Of a DNA stretch of 64,000 nucleotides, positions 1-9,540 are shown piece after piece. This DNA is from Flavobacteriales bacterium UBA6772. Its GTDB lineage: Bacteria > Bacteroidota > Bacteroidia > Flavobacteriales > Flavobacteriaceae. Under the pieces are notes generated by a model. That model worked only from the letters and a program-made list of their open reading frames with translations, had not been told where the DNA came from and did no database searches. Every line of letters begins with the position of its first letter. Positions within the stretch are counted from its first letter, which is position 1. The position numbers and the translations under genes were made by a program. The stretch covers positions 21,414 through 85,413 of the forward strand of contig CAJIYW010000002.1 in assembly GCA_905181765.1 (NCBI GenBank). The letters are read 5' to 3'.

Positions 1-1
1 A

Positions 2-1090
2 CTTGTTGCGTTAGTTGTAATGTCTAGTGTTGCCGTTGGCTTTGGTTTAGACTATAGAACTATTCAAGAAATACCAAGTGGAATTCCCATTCCCAAATGG
101 GAAATTTTTACTGGGTTTAGCCTCTCTAGTATTACACCTTATATTTTTACAGCATTAACTTTAGCCCTCCTAGGTGCAATTGATTCTCTATTAACGAGTG
201 TCGTTGCAGATAATATGACTAAAACCAAACACAAGCCAAATAAAGAGTTAATTGGACAAGGAATTGGAAATAGTATTGCAGCCTTATTTGGAGGTATTCC
301 AGGTGCAGGTGCAACCATTAGAACCGTAGTAAATATAAATGCTGGTGGAAAAACAAAACTTTCTGGAATGATTGCAGGAATTATGTTGCTATTGATAATG
401 CTGGGCTTAGGACCGATTGCTTCTAAAATTCCAGCAGGTGTTTTAGCAGGTATATTAATTACGGTTGGTATTGGTGTAATGGATTATAAAGGATTAAAAG
501 CAATACCATATTTACCAAGAGATGTTAAAATAGGACCCATTAAACTGAGTTCTGAAGTTTTAATTATGATTGTAGTTTTACTACTCTCTACTTTCTGGAA
601 CTTAGTATATGCCGTTGGAATTGGTCTAGTAATTGCATCGTTAATGTTTATGAAAAAAATTGGTGATTTAACTGCAGAAAGATCAAATGTAAAATCATTA
701 AAAGAAGAATCTTGGGCAGATGAAATTGATTTTCCAGAAAACTTAAAAGAAAAGGTGTTTATTAAGCACATTAAAGGACCTTTGTTTTTTGGTTCTACAA
801 GTGAATTTCAAGCACTTTCACAACAGATTCCTGAATCTGCAAAAACCGTAATTATGCGTTTAGGTAGAATGCAATATATGGATCAATCTGGTCTGTATGC
901 TATGGAAGATATGTTGCAAGATCTAAAGAAAAAAAATATCGAAGTGTTGTTTGTTAACTTATTACAACAACCTAGATATATGATGGAAAGAATTGATATC
1001 ATTCCAGATTTTATACCAAAAGAACACATTTTTAAAGGTTTTTCACCTTGTGTTCAATGGATAAAAGAAAATATAACAGACGAATCTTAA
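2..1090 (+). CDS. SulP family inorganic anion transporter, C-terminal part with STAS domain (gene starts before window)
   Basis: Frame is open from base 2. Multi-TM sequence followed by a STAS-like domain (VFIKHIKGPLFFGSTSEF...MDQSGLYAMEDM). Confidence 0.9.
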   Translation, partial: LVALVVMSSVAVGFGLDYRTIQEIPSGIPIPKWEIFTGFSLSSITPYIFTALTLALLGAIDSLLTSVVADNMTKTKHKPNKELIGQGIGNSIAALFGGIPGAGATIRTVVNINAGGKTKLSGMIAGIMLLLIMLGLGPIASKIPAGVLAGILITVGIGVMDYKGLKAIPYLPRDVKIGPIKLSSEVLIMIVVLLLSTFWNLVYAVGIGLVIASLMFMKKIGDLTAERSNVKSLKEESWADEIDFPENLKEKVFIKHIKGPLFFGSTSEFQALSQQIPESAKTVIMRLGRMQYMDQSGLYAMEDMLQDLKKKNIEVLFVNLLQQPRYMMERIDIIPDFIPKEHIFKGFSPCVQWIKENITDES

Positions 1091-1102
1091 AATTAAAAAA
1101 TT

Positions 1103-1738
1103 ATGTCGCACATAATCAAAGCAATTACAAAAGAAGTACAAGATAAATTAACACCAATGCTTGTCTTAGAGGATTTCATTGAGGGAAATTCTCGTTTCAT
1201 AGCGAACAAAGCAAATACAGCAGATCACAAAGCATTAATTACACAAACTACAACTGGGCAGCATCCAAAAGCAATTGTACTTTCATGTATAGATTCTAGA
1301 GTGCCTGTAGAATTAATTTTCGACCAAACTATTGGTGATGTTTTTGTAGCAAGAGTTGCAGGAAATTTTGAAAACACAGATATCTTAGGAAGCATGGAGT
1401 ATTCTTGCAAGGTAGCCGGAAGTAAATTGGTTTTTATACTAGGACACGAAAGTTGTGGGGCCGTCAAAGCTGCCTGCGACCATGTAGAACTAGGTAATAT
1501 TACTGCCATGTTAGACAATATACAACCAGCGGTAAAAAAATCTGAGGGAGAAGTTACTGGAGAGCACAACTCTTCAAACAGCGGGTTTGTTGACAAAACA
1601 ATTGAAAACAATGTACTCTTAACAATAGAGAGAATTAGAGAAAAAAGCCCAATTCTTAAAGAAATGGAGGCCATGAAAGAAATTAAAATTGTTGGTGGTG
1701 TGTACCACATCAGTAGCGGAAAAGTAACACTACTTTAA
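1103..1738 (+). CDS. beta-class carbonic anhydrase
   Basis: Motifs CIDSRVP and GHESCGAVKAA; follows the SulP gene directly. Confidence 0.95.
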   Translation: MSHIIKAITKEVQDKLTPMLVLEDFIEGNSRFIANKANTADHKALITQTTTGQHPKAIVLSCIDSRVPVELIFDQTIGDVFVARVAGNFENTDILGSMEYSCKVAGSKLVFILGHESCGAVKAACDHVELGNITAMLDNIQPAVKKSEGEVTGEHNSSNSGFVDKTIENNVLLTIERIREKSPILKEMEAMKEIKIVGGVYHISSGKVTLL

Positions 1739-1741
1739 TAT

Positions 1742-1775
1742 AAAAAAAACCGAGATTTTAATCTCGGTTTTTTTA
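1742..1775 (+). terminator. Rho-independent terminator
   Basis: aaaaaaCCGAGATTttaAATCTCGGttttttt hairpin with T tail. Confidence 0.8.
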
Positions 1776-1803
1776 TACTCTTTAGTTTTAATACTATTAT
1801 ATG

Positions 1804-2319
1804 CTATATATTCAAGTCCGGAATTACTAGTTCATCTTCATTCTTTATAATTGAAGGAAATATGGTTGGCGCAATCTTTTTTACGGGAGCATATAAAATC
1901 GATTCATCTAAAGTTTCTTTTTTTACAAACGGAATTGTGTCATTCATTTTTCCAAAAAAAATAAAAATAACACTTAAAATTAATCCTATTTTTATCGCCC
2001 CAAAAACACCACCTAATATCTTATTAATAACACCCAATGCAGCAAAGTCTGCTAGCTTTGTAAGCATTTTACCTAGCAACGCAATTGTAACTATGATTGT
2101 AATAAAAGTTCCTGCAAATGCGGCTAAGGAAACATATTCTTGATCCCAAGAAACGGCCTCTTTTAAAAAGTCTCCAATAAAATATGAAAAATGTATTGCA
2201 CCATAAACACCCCCTATTAATGCGGCTAAAGAAGCAACTTCAACAAACAGGCCTTTCATAACTCCTCTTACAAAGCCAAATATTAAAAGTGCTGCAATAA
2301 CAATATCAAATATATTCAT
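1804..2319 (-). CDS. CvpA family protein
   Basis: Four-TM CvpA-like sequence (FDIVIAALLIFGFVRGVMKGLFVEVASLAALIGGVYGA). Confidence 0.85.
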   Translation of the reverse strand: MNIFDIVIAALLIFGFVRGVMKGLFVEVASLAALIGGVYGAIHFSYFIGDFLKEAVSWDQEYVSLAAFAGTFITIIVTIALLGKMLTKLADFAALGVINKILGGVFGAIKIGLILSVIFIFFGKMNDTIPFVKKETLDESILYAPVKKIAPTIFPSIIKNEDELVIPDLNI

Positions 2320-2374
2320 TTCATAAATTTTCTCAAACCTACATCTTTTTTTTAATATTTAAAAATGGACATTG

Positions 2375-2382
2375 TATCTTTG
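2375..2382 (+). promoter_or_regulatory. Bacteroidota -7 promoter element TATCTTTG
   Basis: Matches TAnnTTTG. Implies the downstream CDS starts at ATG 2403 rather than the ORF-track start 2382. Confidence 0.5.
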
Positions 2383-2402
2383 TGAAATTAAAACCAAATA
2401 CA

Positions 2403-2762
2403 ATGCAAAAAGTAATTAACTTAAAAGAAAAATGGGATTTGTTAGTTGCAAAACTAACAGCACAATTTGCCGATGGAGATGAGTTAAATATGGATGGTAT
2501 TATCTATTTAATTGGCGTGCAAGAATTAGGTAAAGAAAGCACCAGTTATAAAAAAGATGAAAAAGTAAACTTAATGCATATTGCCATTTGCAAATTACTA
2601 GAACCTTATGGTTATTATGAGTTTGATTACTATGATGATGATAGTTGGCCACACTATAAAATAATTACAGAATTACCTAATTTAAAGCCAGGTGAACAGA
2701 CGGTTTTAATGAAAGAAGCAATTGTAAATTATTTTGATGTCTTGTCTTATTTAGAAGCTTAA
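2403..2762 (+). CDS. conserved hypothetical protein
   Basis: ORF 2382..2762 with start moved to MQKVINLKEKWDLL because of promoter position. Confidence 0.7.
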   Translation: MQKVINLKEKWDLLVAKLTAQFADGDELNMDGIIYLIGVQELGKESTSYKKDEKVNLMHIAICKLLEPYGYYEFDYYDDDSWPHYKIITELPNLKPGEQTVLMKEAIVNYFDVLSYLEA

Positions 2763-3553
2763 GTAACACGCAACTTTCTTATTAATACAGACAATAGCTT
2801 TGGGAAGAACCGTTTTACATACACTCCTAATTTTTCTTTTGCGCCTGCAATACACACTTCTTCTTTTTTATTTTTAATAGCCTTTAAAATTAATTTAGCA
2901 CAACGCTCTGGAGACATTCCATTACTTGTTGCAACATCCATTTTTCCTTGCGGTGCGCCATTACCTATTAATGCGTTTTTAGAAATATTAGTATTTATAA
3001 AACCAGGGCAAAGCAAGGTAACTACAATATTGTTTTGATGATTTTCTGCACGAAGACTGTCAAAAAAACCATGCAAAGCATGCTTACTTGCTGCATAACC
3101 AGAGCGCAAAGGTGTACCAATTTTACCAACAATACTAGTAGTAGTTACGAACTGACCTTCTTGTTTTTCAATAAAATGAGGTAAAATTGCTTTGGTTAAT
3201 GCCACGGTTCCTAGATAATTAATATCCATAATTCGCTTGTCTACATGAATATTAGTCTCTGCAGCTAGAGAACGCTGACTTATACCTCCATTATTTATTA
3301 AAATATCAATTTTACCAAAAGCTTTTATTGCCTCTGCTGCCACTAATGCTAAACTCATATAATTTTCTAAATCTAAAGGAATAATTTTTATATGCTCCGG
3401 ATGATCACATGCCTGTTTTACCAATTCTAAAGATGTCTTATTTCTGGATGACAAAATAAGTTTACATTGCTGCTTGGAAAGCGCTATTGCCAAAGCCTTT
3501 CCAATTCCCGAAGAAGCACCAGTAATCCAAATTATTTTGTTAAAAAAATACAT
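2759..3553 (-). CDS. SDR family oxidoreductase
   Basis: Rossmann motif TGASSGIG, NNGG and YAASK active site. Confidence 0.9.
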   Translation of the reverse strand: MYFFNKIIWITGASSGIGKALAIALSKQQCKLILSSRNKTSLELVKQACDHPEHIKIIPLDLENYMSLALVAAEAIKAFGKIDILINNGGISQRSLAAETNIHVDKRIMDINYLGTVALTKAILPHFIEKQEGQFVTTTSIVGKIGTPLRSGYAASKHALHGFFDSLRAENHQNNIVVTLLCPGFINTNISKNALIGNGAPQGKMDVATSNGMSPERCAKLILKAIKNKKEEVCIAGAKEKLGVYVKRFFPKLLSVLIRKLRVT

Positions 3554-3601
3554 GCTTTGGTTTTTATGAATCCCAATATACCAAATTTCAAGAAGAAATA
3601 G

Positions 3602-3609
3602 TACTTTTG
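3602..3609 (+). promoter_or_regulatory. Bacteroidota -7 promoter element TACTTTTG
   Basis: TAnnTTTG match upstream of the TlpA-like gene; places the start at ATG 3658. Confidence 0.45.
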
Positions 3610-3657
3610 AGATGCTCCTTAAACTTAATTTTTCTAGCAGCTAAAAAATATGCAAAA

Positions 3658-5022
3658 ATGAAAAAACTAATCCTACTAATTCTTTTTATCTCTTCATTTG
3701 CACAGGCCCAATTTTCTATAAATGGCACCTTAACAAATAGCTTAGATAAAGATTGGGTAATTTTATATAAAATTGAAGGCGCTACACAACAATTTGTTCA
3801 GAATACAACCATTAAAAAAGATACTCTTTTAATTGATGGTAAAAAAAAAGCTATTAATATTTTTAAATTTGAATTAGCCGCAACTGCAAAAGCTGGCACT
3901 TATAGAGTTCGTTATAGAACACGTGGAATAAGCTTTGTAGATTTTATCTTTAATAAGGAAGATGTAAGTTTTACATTTCACCCAGATTACCCAGAACAAG
4001 CTATTTTATTTTCTAAATCAAGAGAAAATATAATTTATAAAAACTACTTAAAAGATATTTCTAAGCAGCAACAAAAATTAGACTCCTTGCAAGTTACAGC
4101 AATCAGAAATCCTAAATTAGATTTAAAAAAAAGTTATAAAGCGGCACTTCTCAAAATAAATAATGCACAACAAGCATACCTAGAAAGCACACAAAAACTA
4201 TATATCTACCCTTTTGTTAAGGCTAGTTTTAGAGTAAATCCGCCAGAGCTTAAAACCAATGTAAAAGAATACATGTCTGCTATTCTAGACACTTTTTTTG
4301 ATCATATAGAGTTTTCAAATGAAACGCTGATAAACTCTTCTTTTTTAGTTGATAGAATTACAGATTATATCTTTTACATAAACTATTCAGAGGACGAAAC
4401 AACCCAGCAATCACTTTATAAAAGCGCTTTAGAAACTGTTTTCACCAAGATTGAAGATTCCGTTTTTAAAAAATATATAATTGAATTTTTAATCGGACAG
4501 TTCGAAGAAGCGAATAACTTAGAAATGATAGATTTTCTTTTTGAAAACTATTATAATACCCTTCCAAAATCTATGCAAAATGATAAATTTAAAACTGAAA
4601 AGTTGAAATTATTAGCAACAGCAATTGGCAGTATAGCCCCTGATTTTTCTTGGATAGAAAACGGTAAAGAATTCCAGCTTTCTAACTTAAATGAAGTAAA
4701 TAACTATGTGTTAGTTTTTTGGAGTACAGGATGTTCTCATTGTTTAAAAGAAATTCCAGAGCTACACAAATTTTTACAAGGTAAAAAAGATATTAAAGTA
4801 ATTGCCTTTGCCATGGAGAGAAATGATTTAGATTGGGAAAAAATGAAAATTACGCTACCTAATTGGCACCATGTTTTAGGTTTAAATAAATGGAATAACA
4901 AAACTGCTAGAATTTATAACATAAATACTACACCTACTTATTTTGTGCTAGATTCAAATAAAAAAATAATTGCGAATCCGATTGCACTAAAAGATTTAGA
5001 AACGCTCATAAAACAACTTTAA
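3658..5022 (+). CDS. TlpA-like thioredoxin-fold protein, secreted
   Basis: Signal peptide MKKLILLILFISSFAQAQ; C-terminal WSTGCSHCLKEIPEL thioredoxin motif. Confidence 0.85.
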   Translation: MKKLILLILFISSFAQAQFSINGTLTNSLDKDWVILYKIEGATQQFVQNTTIKKDTLLIDGKKKAINIFKFELAATAKAGTYRVRYRTRGISFVDFIFNKEDVSFTFHPDYPEQAILFSKSRENIIYKNYLKDISKQQQKLDSLQVTAIRNPKLDLKKSYKAALLKINNAQQAYLESTQKLYIYPFVKASFRVNPPELKTNVKEYMSAILDTFFDHIEFSNETLINSSFLVDRITDYIFYINYSEDETTQQSLYKSALETVFTKIEDSVFKKYIIEFLIGQFEEANNLEMIDFLFENYYNTLPKSMQNDKFKTEKLKLLATAIGSIAPDFSWIENGKEFQLSNLNEVNNYVLVFWSTGCSHCLKEIPELHKFLQGKKDIKVIAFAMERNDLDWEKMKITLPNWHHVLGLNKWNNKTARIYNINTTPTYFVLDSNKKIIANPIALKDLETLIKQL

Positions 5023-5378
5023 AAGTATAAAAAAGCATCTTTTAAATGGGTGATTTTTGTTTTGTTGTCTTTATGAATAATCGCAATAATATCAAAACGA
5101 ACTTCTACATCTAAATCTTTTTCGATTACATAATAATCTATTGCAGAAAGTAATAATTTGATCTTTTTAGGGTTTACAAAATCTTGTGGGTCTCCAAAAT
5201 AATCTGTGGTCCTTGTTTTTACTTCTACAACTGCTAAAACATTCTCTTTTTTAGCAATAATGTCTACCTCTGCTTTTAAATAACGATAATTCTTTTCTAG
5301 GATTTGATAACCATTTTTAATTAAAAAATCAATCGCTAATTTTTCTCCTTTTTTACCAAGCTCGTTATGATCTGCCAT
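5019..5378 (-). CDS. YraN/UPF0102 family endonuclease-like protein
   Basis: LGKKGEKLAIDFLIKNGYQILEKNYR...EVDIIAKKENVLAVVEVKTR. Confidence 0.92.
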   Translation of the reverse strand: MADHNELGKKGEKLAIDFLIKNGYQILEKNYRYLKAEVDIIAKKENVLAVVEVKTRTTDYFGDPQDFVNPKKIKLLLSAIDYYVIEKDLDVEVRFDIIAIIHKDNKTKITHLKDAFLYF

Positions 5379-5382
5379 TCGT

Positions 5383-6450
5383 TTAATTGTTACTAAATAT
5401 AACTGAATAGCTTTCCTTGTCTGCTACTAACTGAATATTCCTTCCAAAAATTAAAGCTCTATTATCTGGCTCATGTCCTGCAGGAAAATTAAATAAAACA
5501 GGAATATCTTGGGGAACAACCTCTAAGATTAATTGCTCTACAGAACTTCCCCAATTCGTAGAATTCTGTTTTATAGAAGACATATCTCCAACAATAACTG
5601 CTTTTACTTTTGTAAAATAACCTGCACGTTTTAAGCTCTGTAACATTCTATCTATTGAATATTTATACTCGCCAATTTCTTCGATAAAAAGAATTTTACC
5701 ATCTGTATTTAATTGACTTTCTGAACCTAACATTGAAGCTACAATTGCGAGGTTTCCACCTACTAATTGTCCGGTTATTATTTCTGATAAAGGAATTCTA
5801 TTGTCCTTATCCGATGGAATTGTATAGGAAAGTGGTGCGCCAAACAAAGCCTTTTTAAAACTAGCAATAGTCTGTATAATTTCTTCTGGGTTTTCTTCTA
5901 AACTAGTTGCCAACATTCCATGAATAGTTTCTACTCCAAAATTATGAATATGGGCGTGGAACGCGGTGACATCCGAATATCCAATAATCCATTTTGGAAA
6001 CTGTTTAAAAGTACTAAAATCTAACAAATCTAAAATTCTAACAGAACCATAACCTCCTCTAGCTACCCAAATTGCTTTGATGTTTTTATTGTCTAAAGCA
6101 CTTTGAAAATCTGAAGCTCTTTCTGCATCTGTACCCGCAAAATGATTATTTTGATTAAATATATTTTTCCCTAAAACAACATGTAAACCCCATTTTTCAG
6201 CTAATCTCTTTGCTTCCAAAACAGTGGTTATTCTCTTTTTTAAAATTCCTGCAGGAGCAACAATAGCAATAGTATCTCCTTTTTTAAGATACGAGGGTGT
6301 TCTTAATGTGTTCGTTTTTTCTTGTGCGTTTATCGATGCCGAAATCGTTAATAAAAATGCAGTAAATACTATAAGTCTCTTCAAAATAAGTCTATTTTCT
6401 AATGTCTGGGAATCTAAAAATCTATTAAATGTAAATGTATCTATTTTCAA
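5383..6450 (-). CDS. LD-carboxypeptidase (peptidase S66)
   Basis: GDTIAIVAPAG, ARGGYGSVRILD, IIGYSDVTAFHAHIH motifs. Confidence 0.92.
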   Translation of the reverse strand: MKIDTFTFNRFLDSQTLENRLILKRLIVFTAFLLTISASINAQEKTNTLRTPSYLKKGDTIAIVAPAGILKKRITTVLEAKRLAEKWGLHVVLGKNIFNQNNHFAGTDAERASDFQSALDNKNIKAIWVARGGYGSVRILDLLDFSTFKQFPKWIIGYSDVTAFHAHIHNFGVETIHGMLATSLEENPEEIIQTIASFKKALFGAPLSYTIPSDKDNRIPLSEIITGQLVGGNLAIVASMLGSESQLNTDGKILFIEEIGEYKYSIDRMLQSLKRAGYFTKVKAVIVGDMSSIKQNSTNWGSSVEQLILEVVPQDIPVLFNFPAGHEPDNRALIFGRNIQLVADKESYSVIFSNN

Positions 6451-6474
6451 TGACTTTTAAAACTCGGTTTTTTG

Positions 6475-6482
6475 TACTTTTG
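6475..6482 (+). promoter_or_regulatory. Bacteroidota -7 promoter element TACTTTTG
   Basis: TAnnTTTG match upstream of metG. Confidence 0.5.
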
Positions 6483-6520
6483 TCTCTCAATAATTAGTCC
6501 AAAATCAATACAAAGAACAC

Positions 6521-8575
6521 ATGAGTGCTCCAAAAAGATATACAATTACCGCAGCATTGCCTTATACAAATGGTCCAATTCATATTGGCCACTTAGCAGG
6601 TGTGTATGTTCCTGCAGATATTTATGCGCGCTATTTGCGCTTAATTGGTAAAGATGTTGCCTATATTTCTGGTTCAGATGAGCATGGCGCTGCCATACCT
6701 ATGAGAGCAAAAAAAGAAGGGGTGTCTCCGCAAGTTATCATCGATAAATATCATGGTATCATCAAAAAATCTTTTTTAGATTTTGGAATTTCTTTTGACA
6801 ATTACTCTAGAACCTCTTCTAAGATTCATCATGAAACTGCCTCAGATTTTTTTACAAAAATGTATAATGATGGAGAATTTATTGAAGAAGTTTCTGCACA
6901 GTTATATGATGCCGAAGCAAATCAGTTTTTAGCAGACAGGTTTGTTGTGGGTACTTGCCCTAAATGTGGTTTTGAAGAAAGCTATGGCGATCAATGTGAA
7001 AGCTGTGGTACTTCTCACAACGCAACAGATTTAATAAACCCTAAATCTGCAATTACAGGGAATATACCTACCGTAAAAGAAACAAAACATTGGTTTTTAC
7101 CTTTAGATAAACACGAAGATTTTTTGCGTAAATGGATTTTAGAAGGTCATAAAAAAGATTGGAAACCAAATGTTTACGGACAAGTAAAATCTTGGGTAGA
7201 AGACGGTTTAAGACCCAGAGCGGTTACTAGAGATTTAGATTGGGGAATTCCTGTTCCCTTAGAAGGAGCAGACGGCAAGGTTTTGTATGTTTGGTTTGAT
7301 GCACCTATTGGTTATATTTCATCTACCAAAGAATGGGCTGCAAGAGAAGGTAAAAACTGGGAGGATTATTGGAAAAAAGAAGATACTAAAATGGTTCATT
7401 TTATAGGGAAAGACAATATTGTTTTTCACTGTATTATTTTTCCTTCTATGCTAAAAGCACACGGAGATTATATTTTACCAGACAATGTGCCTGCAAATGA
7501 ATTTTTAAATCTAGAGGGGAATAAATTATCGACTTCTAAAAACTGGGCTGTTTGGTTGCATGAGTATTTAGAAGAGTTTCCAAATCAGCAAGATGTTTTG
7601 CGTTATACATTAACTGCAAATGCACCAGAAAGTAAAGACAACGATTTTACTTGGAAAGATTTCCAGGCAAAAAACAACAACGAACTGGTTGCCATTTTTG
7701 GTAACTTTATAAATAGAGTTGTCGTTTTAACGAACAAATATTATAACGGAATTGTGCCCGAACCAAATGACTTTTCTGAAATTGATGAAGATGTTTTAGC
7801 AGCTATCAAAGAATTTCCACTTACCATTGGAAAGTCTATTGAAAGGTATCGTTTTAGAGAGGCTAGCCAAGAATTAATGAGTCTAGCAAGACTTGGAAAT
7901 AAGTATTTAGCAGATGAAGAACCTTGGAAAGTTATAAAATTAGATGAAGAACGCGTAAAAACAATCATGTATGTTGCACTTCAAATTTCTGCAGCATTAG
8001 CTGTGGTTTCTGAACCTTTTTTACCTTTTAGCGCTACAAAATTAAAAAATATTTTAAATATTAGTGCAAGCTTGTCTTGGGAAGATGTAACTGAAAATAC
8101 AGTTTTATTGCCAGCAACACACCAAATAAATAAAGCTGAATTATTATTTTCTAAAATTGAAGACAAAGAAATTGAAGCACAAGTAGAAAAGTTAGCAGCT
8201 ACTAAAATTGCGAATGAGCAAGAAAATAAAGTAACAGCGCCACAAAAAGAAACGATAGAATTCGAAGATTTTACAAAATTAGACATTAGGGTAGGAACTA
8301 TTTTAGAGGCTGAAAAAGTTGCAAAAACTAAGAAACTTTTAAAACTAAAAGTAGATGTGGGTATAGACATAAGAACTATCGTCTCTGGAATTGCAGAAAG
8401 TTTTTCACCAGAAGAAATTATTGGCTTGCAAGTGTCTGTTCTAGTAAATTTAGCACCTAGAAAAATTAGAGGTGTAGAAAGCCAGGGAATGATTTTAATG
8501 ACCGATACTCCTGACGGTAAACTTGCTTTTGTATCCCCTACAAAAGAAGTTAAAAACGGACAAGCAGTTAGCTAA
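6521..8575 (+). CDS. metG: methionine--tRNA ligase
   Basis: [25 protein letters not shown] (KMSKS-type), zinc ribbon and C-terminal tRNA-binding domain. Confidence 0.97.
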   Translation: MSAPKRYTITAALPYTNGPIHIGHLAGVYVPADIYARYLRLIGKDVAYISGSDEHGAAIPMRAKKEGVSPQVIIDKYHGIIKKSFLDFGISFDNYSRTSSKIHHETASDFFTKMYNDGEFIEEVSAQLYDAEANQFLADRFVVGTCPKCGFEESYGDQCESCGTSHNATDLINPKSAITGNIPTVKETKHWFLPLDKHEDFLRKWILEGHKKDWKPNVYGQVKSWVEDGLRPRAVTRDLDWGIPVPLEGADGKVLYVWFDAPIGYISSTKEWAAREGKNWEDYWKKEDTKMVHFIGKDNIVFHCIIFPSMLKAHGDYILPDNVPANEFLNLEGNKLSTSKNWAVWLHEYLEEFPNQQDVLRYTLTANAPESKDNDFTWKDFQAKNNNELVAIFGNFINRVVVLTNKYYNGIVPEPNDFSEIDEDVLAAIKEFPLTIGKSIERYRFREASQELMSLARLGNKYLADEEPWKVIKLDEERVKTIMYVALQISAALAVVSEPFLPFSATKLKNILNISASLSWEDVTENTVLLPATHQINKAELLFSKIEDKEIEAQVEKLAATKIANEQENKVTAPQKETIEFEDFTKLDIRVGTILEAEKVAKTKKLLKLKVDVGIDIRTIVSGIAESFSPEEIIGLQVSVLVNLAPRKIRGVESQGMILMTDTPDGKLAFVSPTKEVKNGQAVS

Positions 8576-9477
8576 TGCTTAAAATAGCAAATCATCCTAT
8601 TTACAGACATCAGTTGGCAGAAGGGCATCGTTTTCCTATGGAGAAATATGACCTTTTACCTCAACAATTAATCTATGAAGGAACCTGTACCGAAGAGAAT
8701 TTCTTCGAACCAGAAGTTCCAAATTACAAGCATTTTTTTACCGTTCATGATCCTGAATATTTTTTCGATTTATTAAATATTACATTAAATCAAAAAGCAG
8801 CAAGAAAAATTGGCTTTCCACTTTCTGAAGTTTTAATAGAAAGAGAAATGATTATTGCAGATGGAACGATGAAAGCTTCTGAATTTGCAATAGAAAACGG
8901 AATTGCAATGAATATTGCAGGTGGCACGCACCACGCATTTTCTAATCGTGGTGAAGCTTTTTGCATGTTAAATGATCAAGCAATTGGTGCAAAATACTTG
9001 CAGCAAAAAGGTTTGGCTAAAAAAATATTAATTGTAGACTTAGATGTACATCAAGGAAACGGAACTGCAGAAATATTTCGAAATGATGCGTCTGTTTTTA
9101 CTTTTTCTATGCATGGAAAAAGTAATTATCCTTTTATTAAAGAAAAAAGTGATTTAGATATTGCACTAAAAAATGCCACAAAAGATGCTGAATATTTAGC
9201 GATCTTAAAAGAAATACTTCCAAAACTCATCCAGCAAGAAAAACCAGATTTTATTTATTATTTGTGTGGTGTAGATGTTATTGAAACAGATAAGCTAGGC
9301 AAACTAGGACTTACTATTAACGGCTGTAAAGAAAGAGATAACTTCGTGTTACAAACTTGCTTCGATTTAAAAATCCCAGTAATGTGTTCTATGGGTGGTG
9401 GTTATTCTTTAGATATTAATATTATAGTAAATGCCCATGCAAATACATTTAGATTGGCCCAAGAAATTTACTTTTAA
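8575..9477 (+). CDS. histone deacetylase family protein
   Basis: GGTHHAF, DLDVHQGNGTAEIF, YLCGVDVIETDKLGKL motifs. Confidence 0.93.
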   Translation: MLKIANHPIYRHQLAEGHRFPMEKYDLLPQQLIYEGTCTEENFFEPEVPNYKHFFTVHDPEYFFDLLNITLNQKAARKIGFPLSEVLIEREMIIADGTMKASEFAIENGIAMNIAGGTHHAFSNRGEAFCMLNDQAIGAKYLQQKGLAKKILIVDLDVHQGNGTAEIFRNDASVFTFSMHGKSNYPFIKEKSDLDIALKNATKDAEYLAILKEILPKLIQQEKPDFIYYLCGVDVIETDKLGKLGLTINGCKERDNFVLQTCFDLKIPVMCSMGGGYSLDINIIVNAHANTFRLAQEIYF

Positions 9478-9540
9478 TTAAAAAATTCTTCTTAAGATTT
9501 ATTTAAAAACACAAGTGTATCCTATTTTAAAATGCATGTA

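Noticed and set aside
1225-1710. 161 aa minus-strand ORF
   Set aside because: Antisense shadow of the carbonic anhydrase gene with no coding features.
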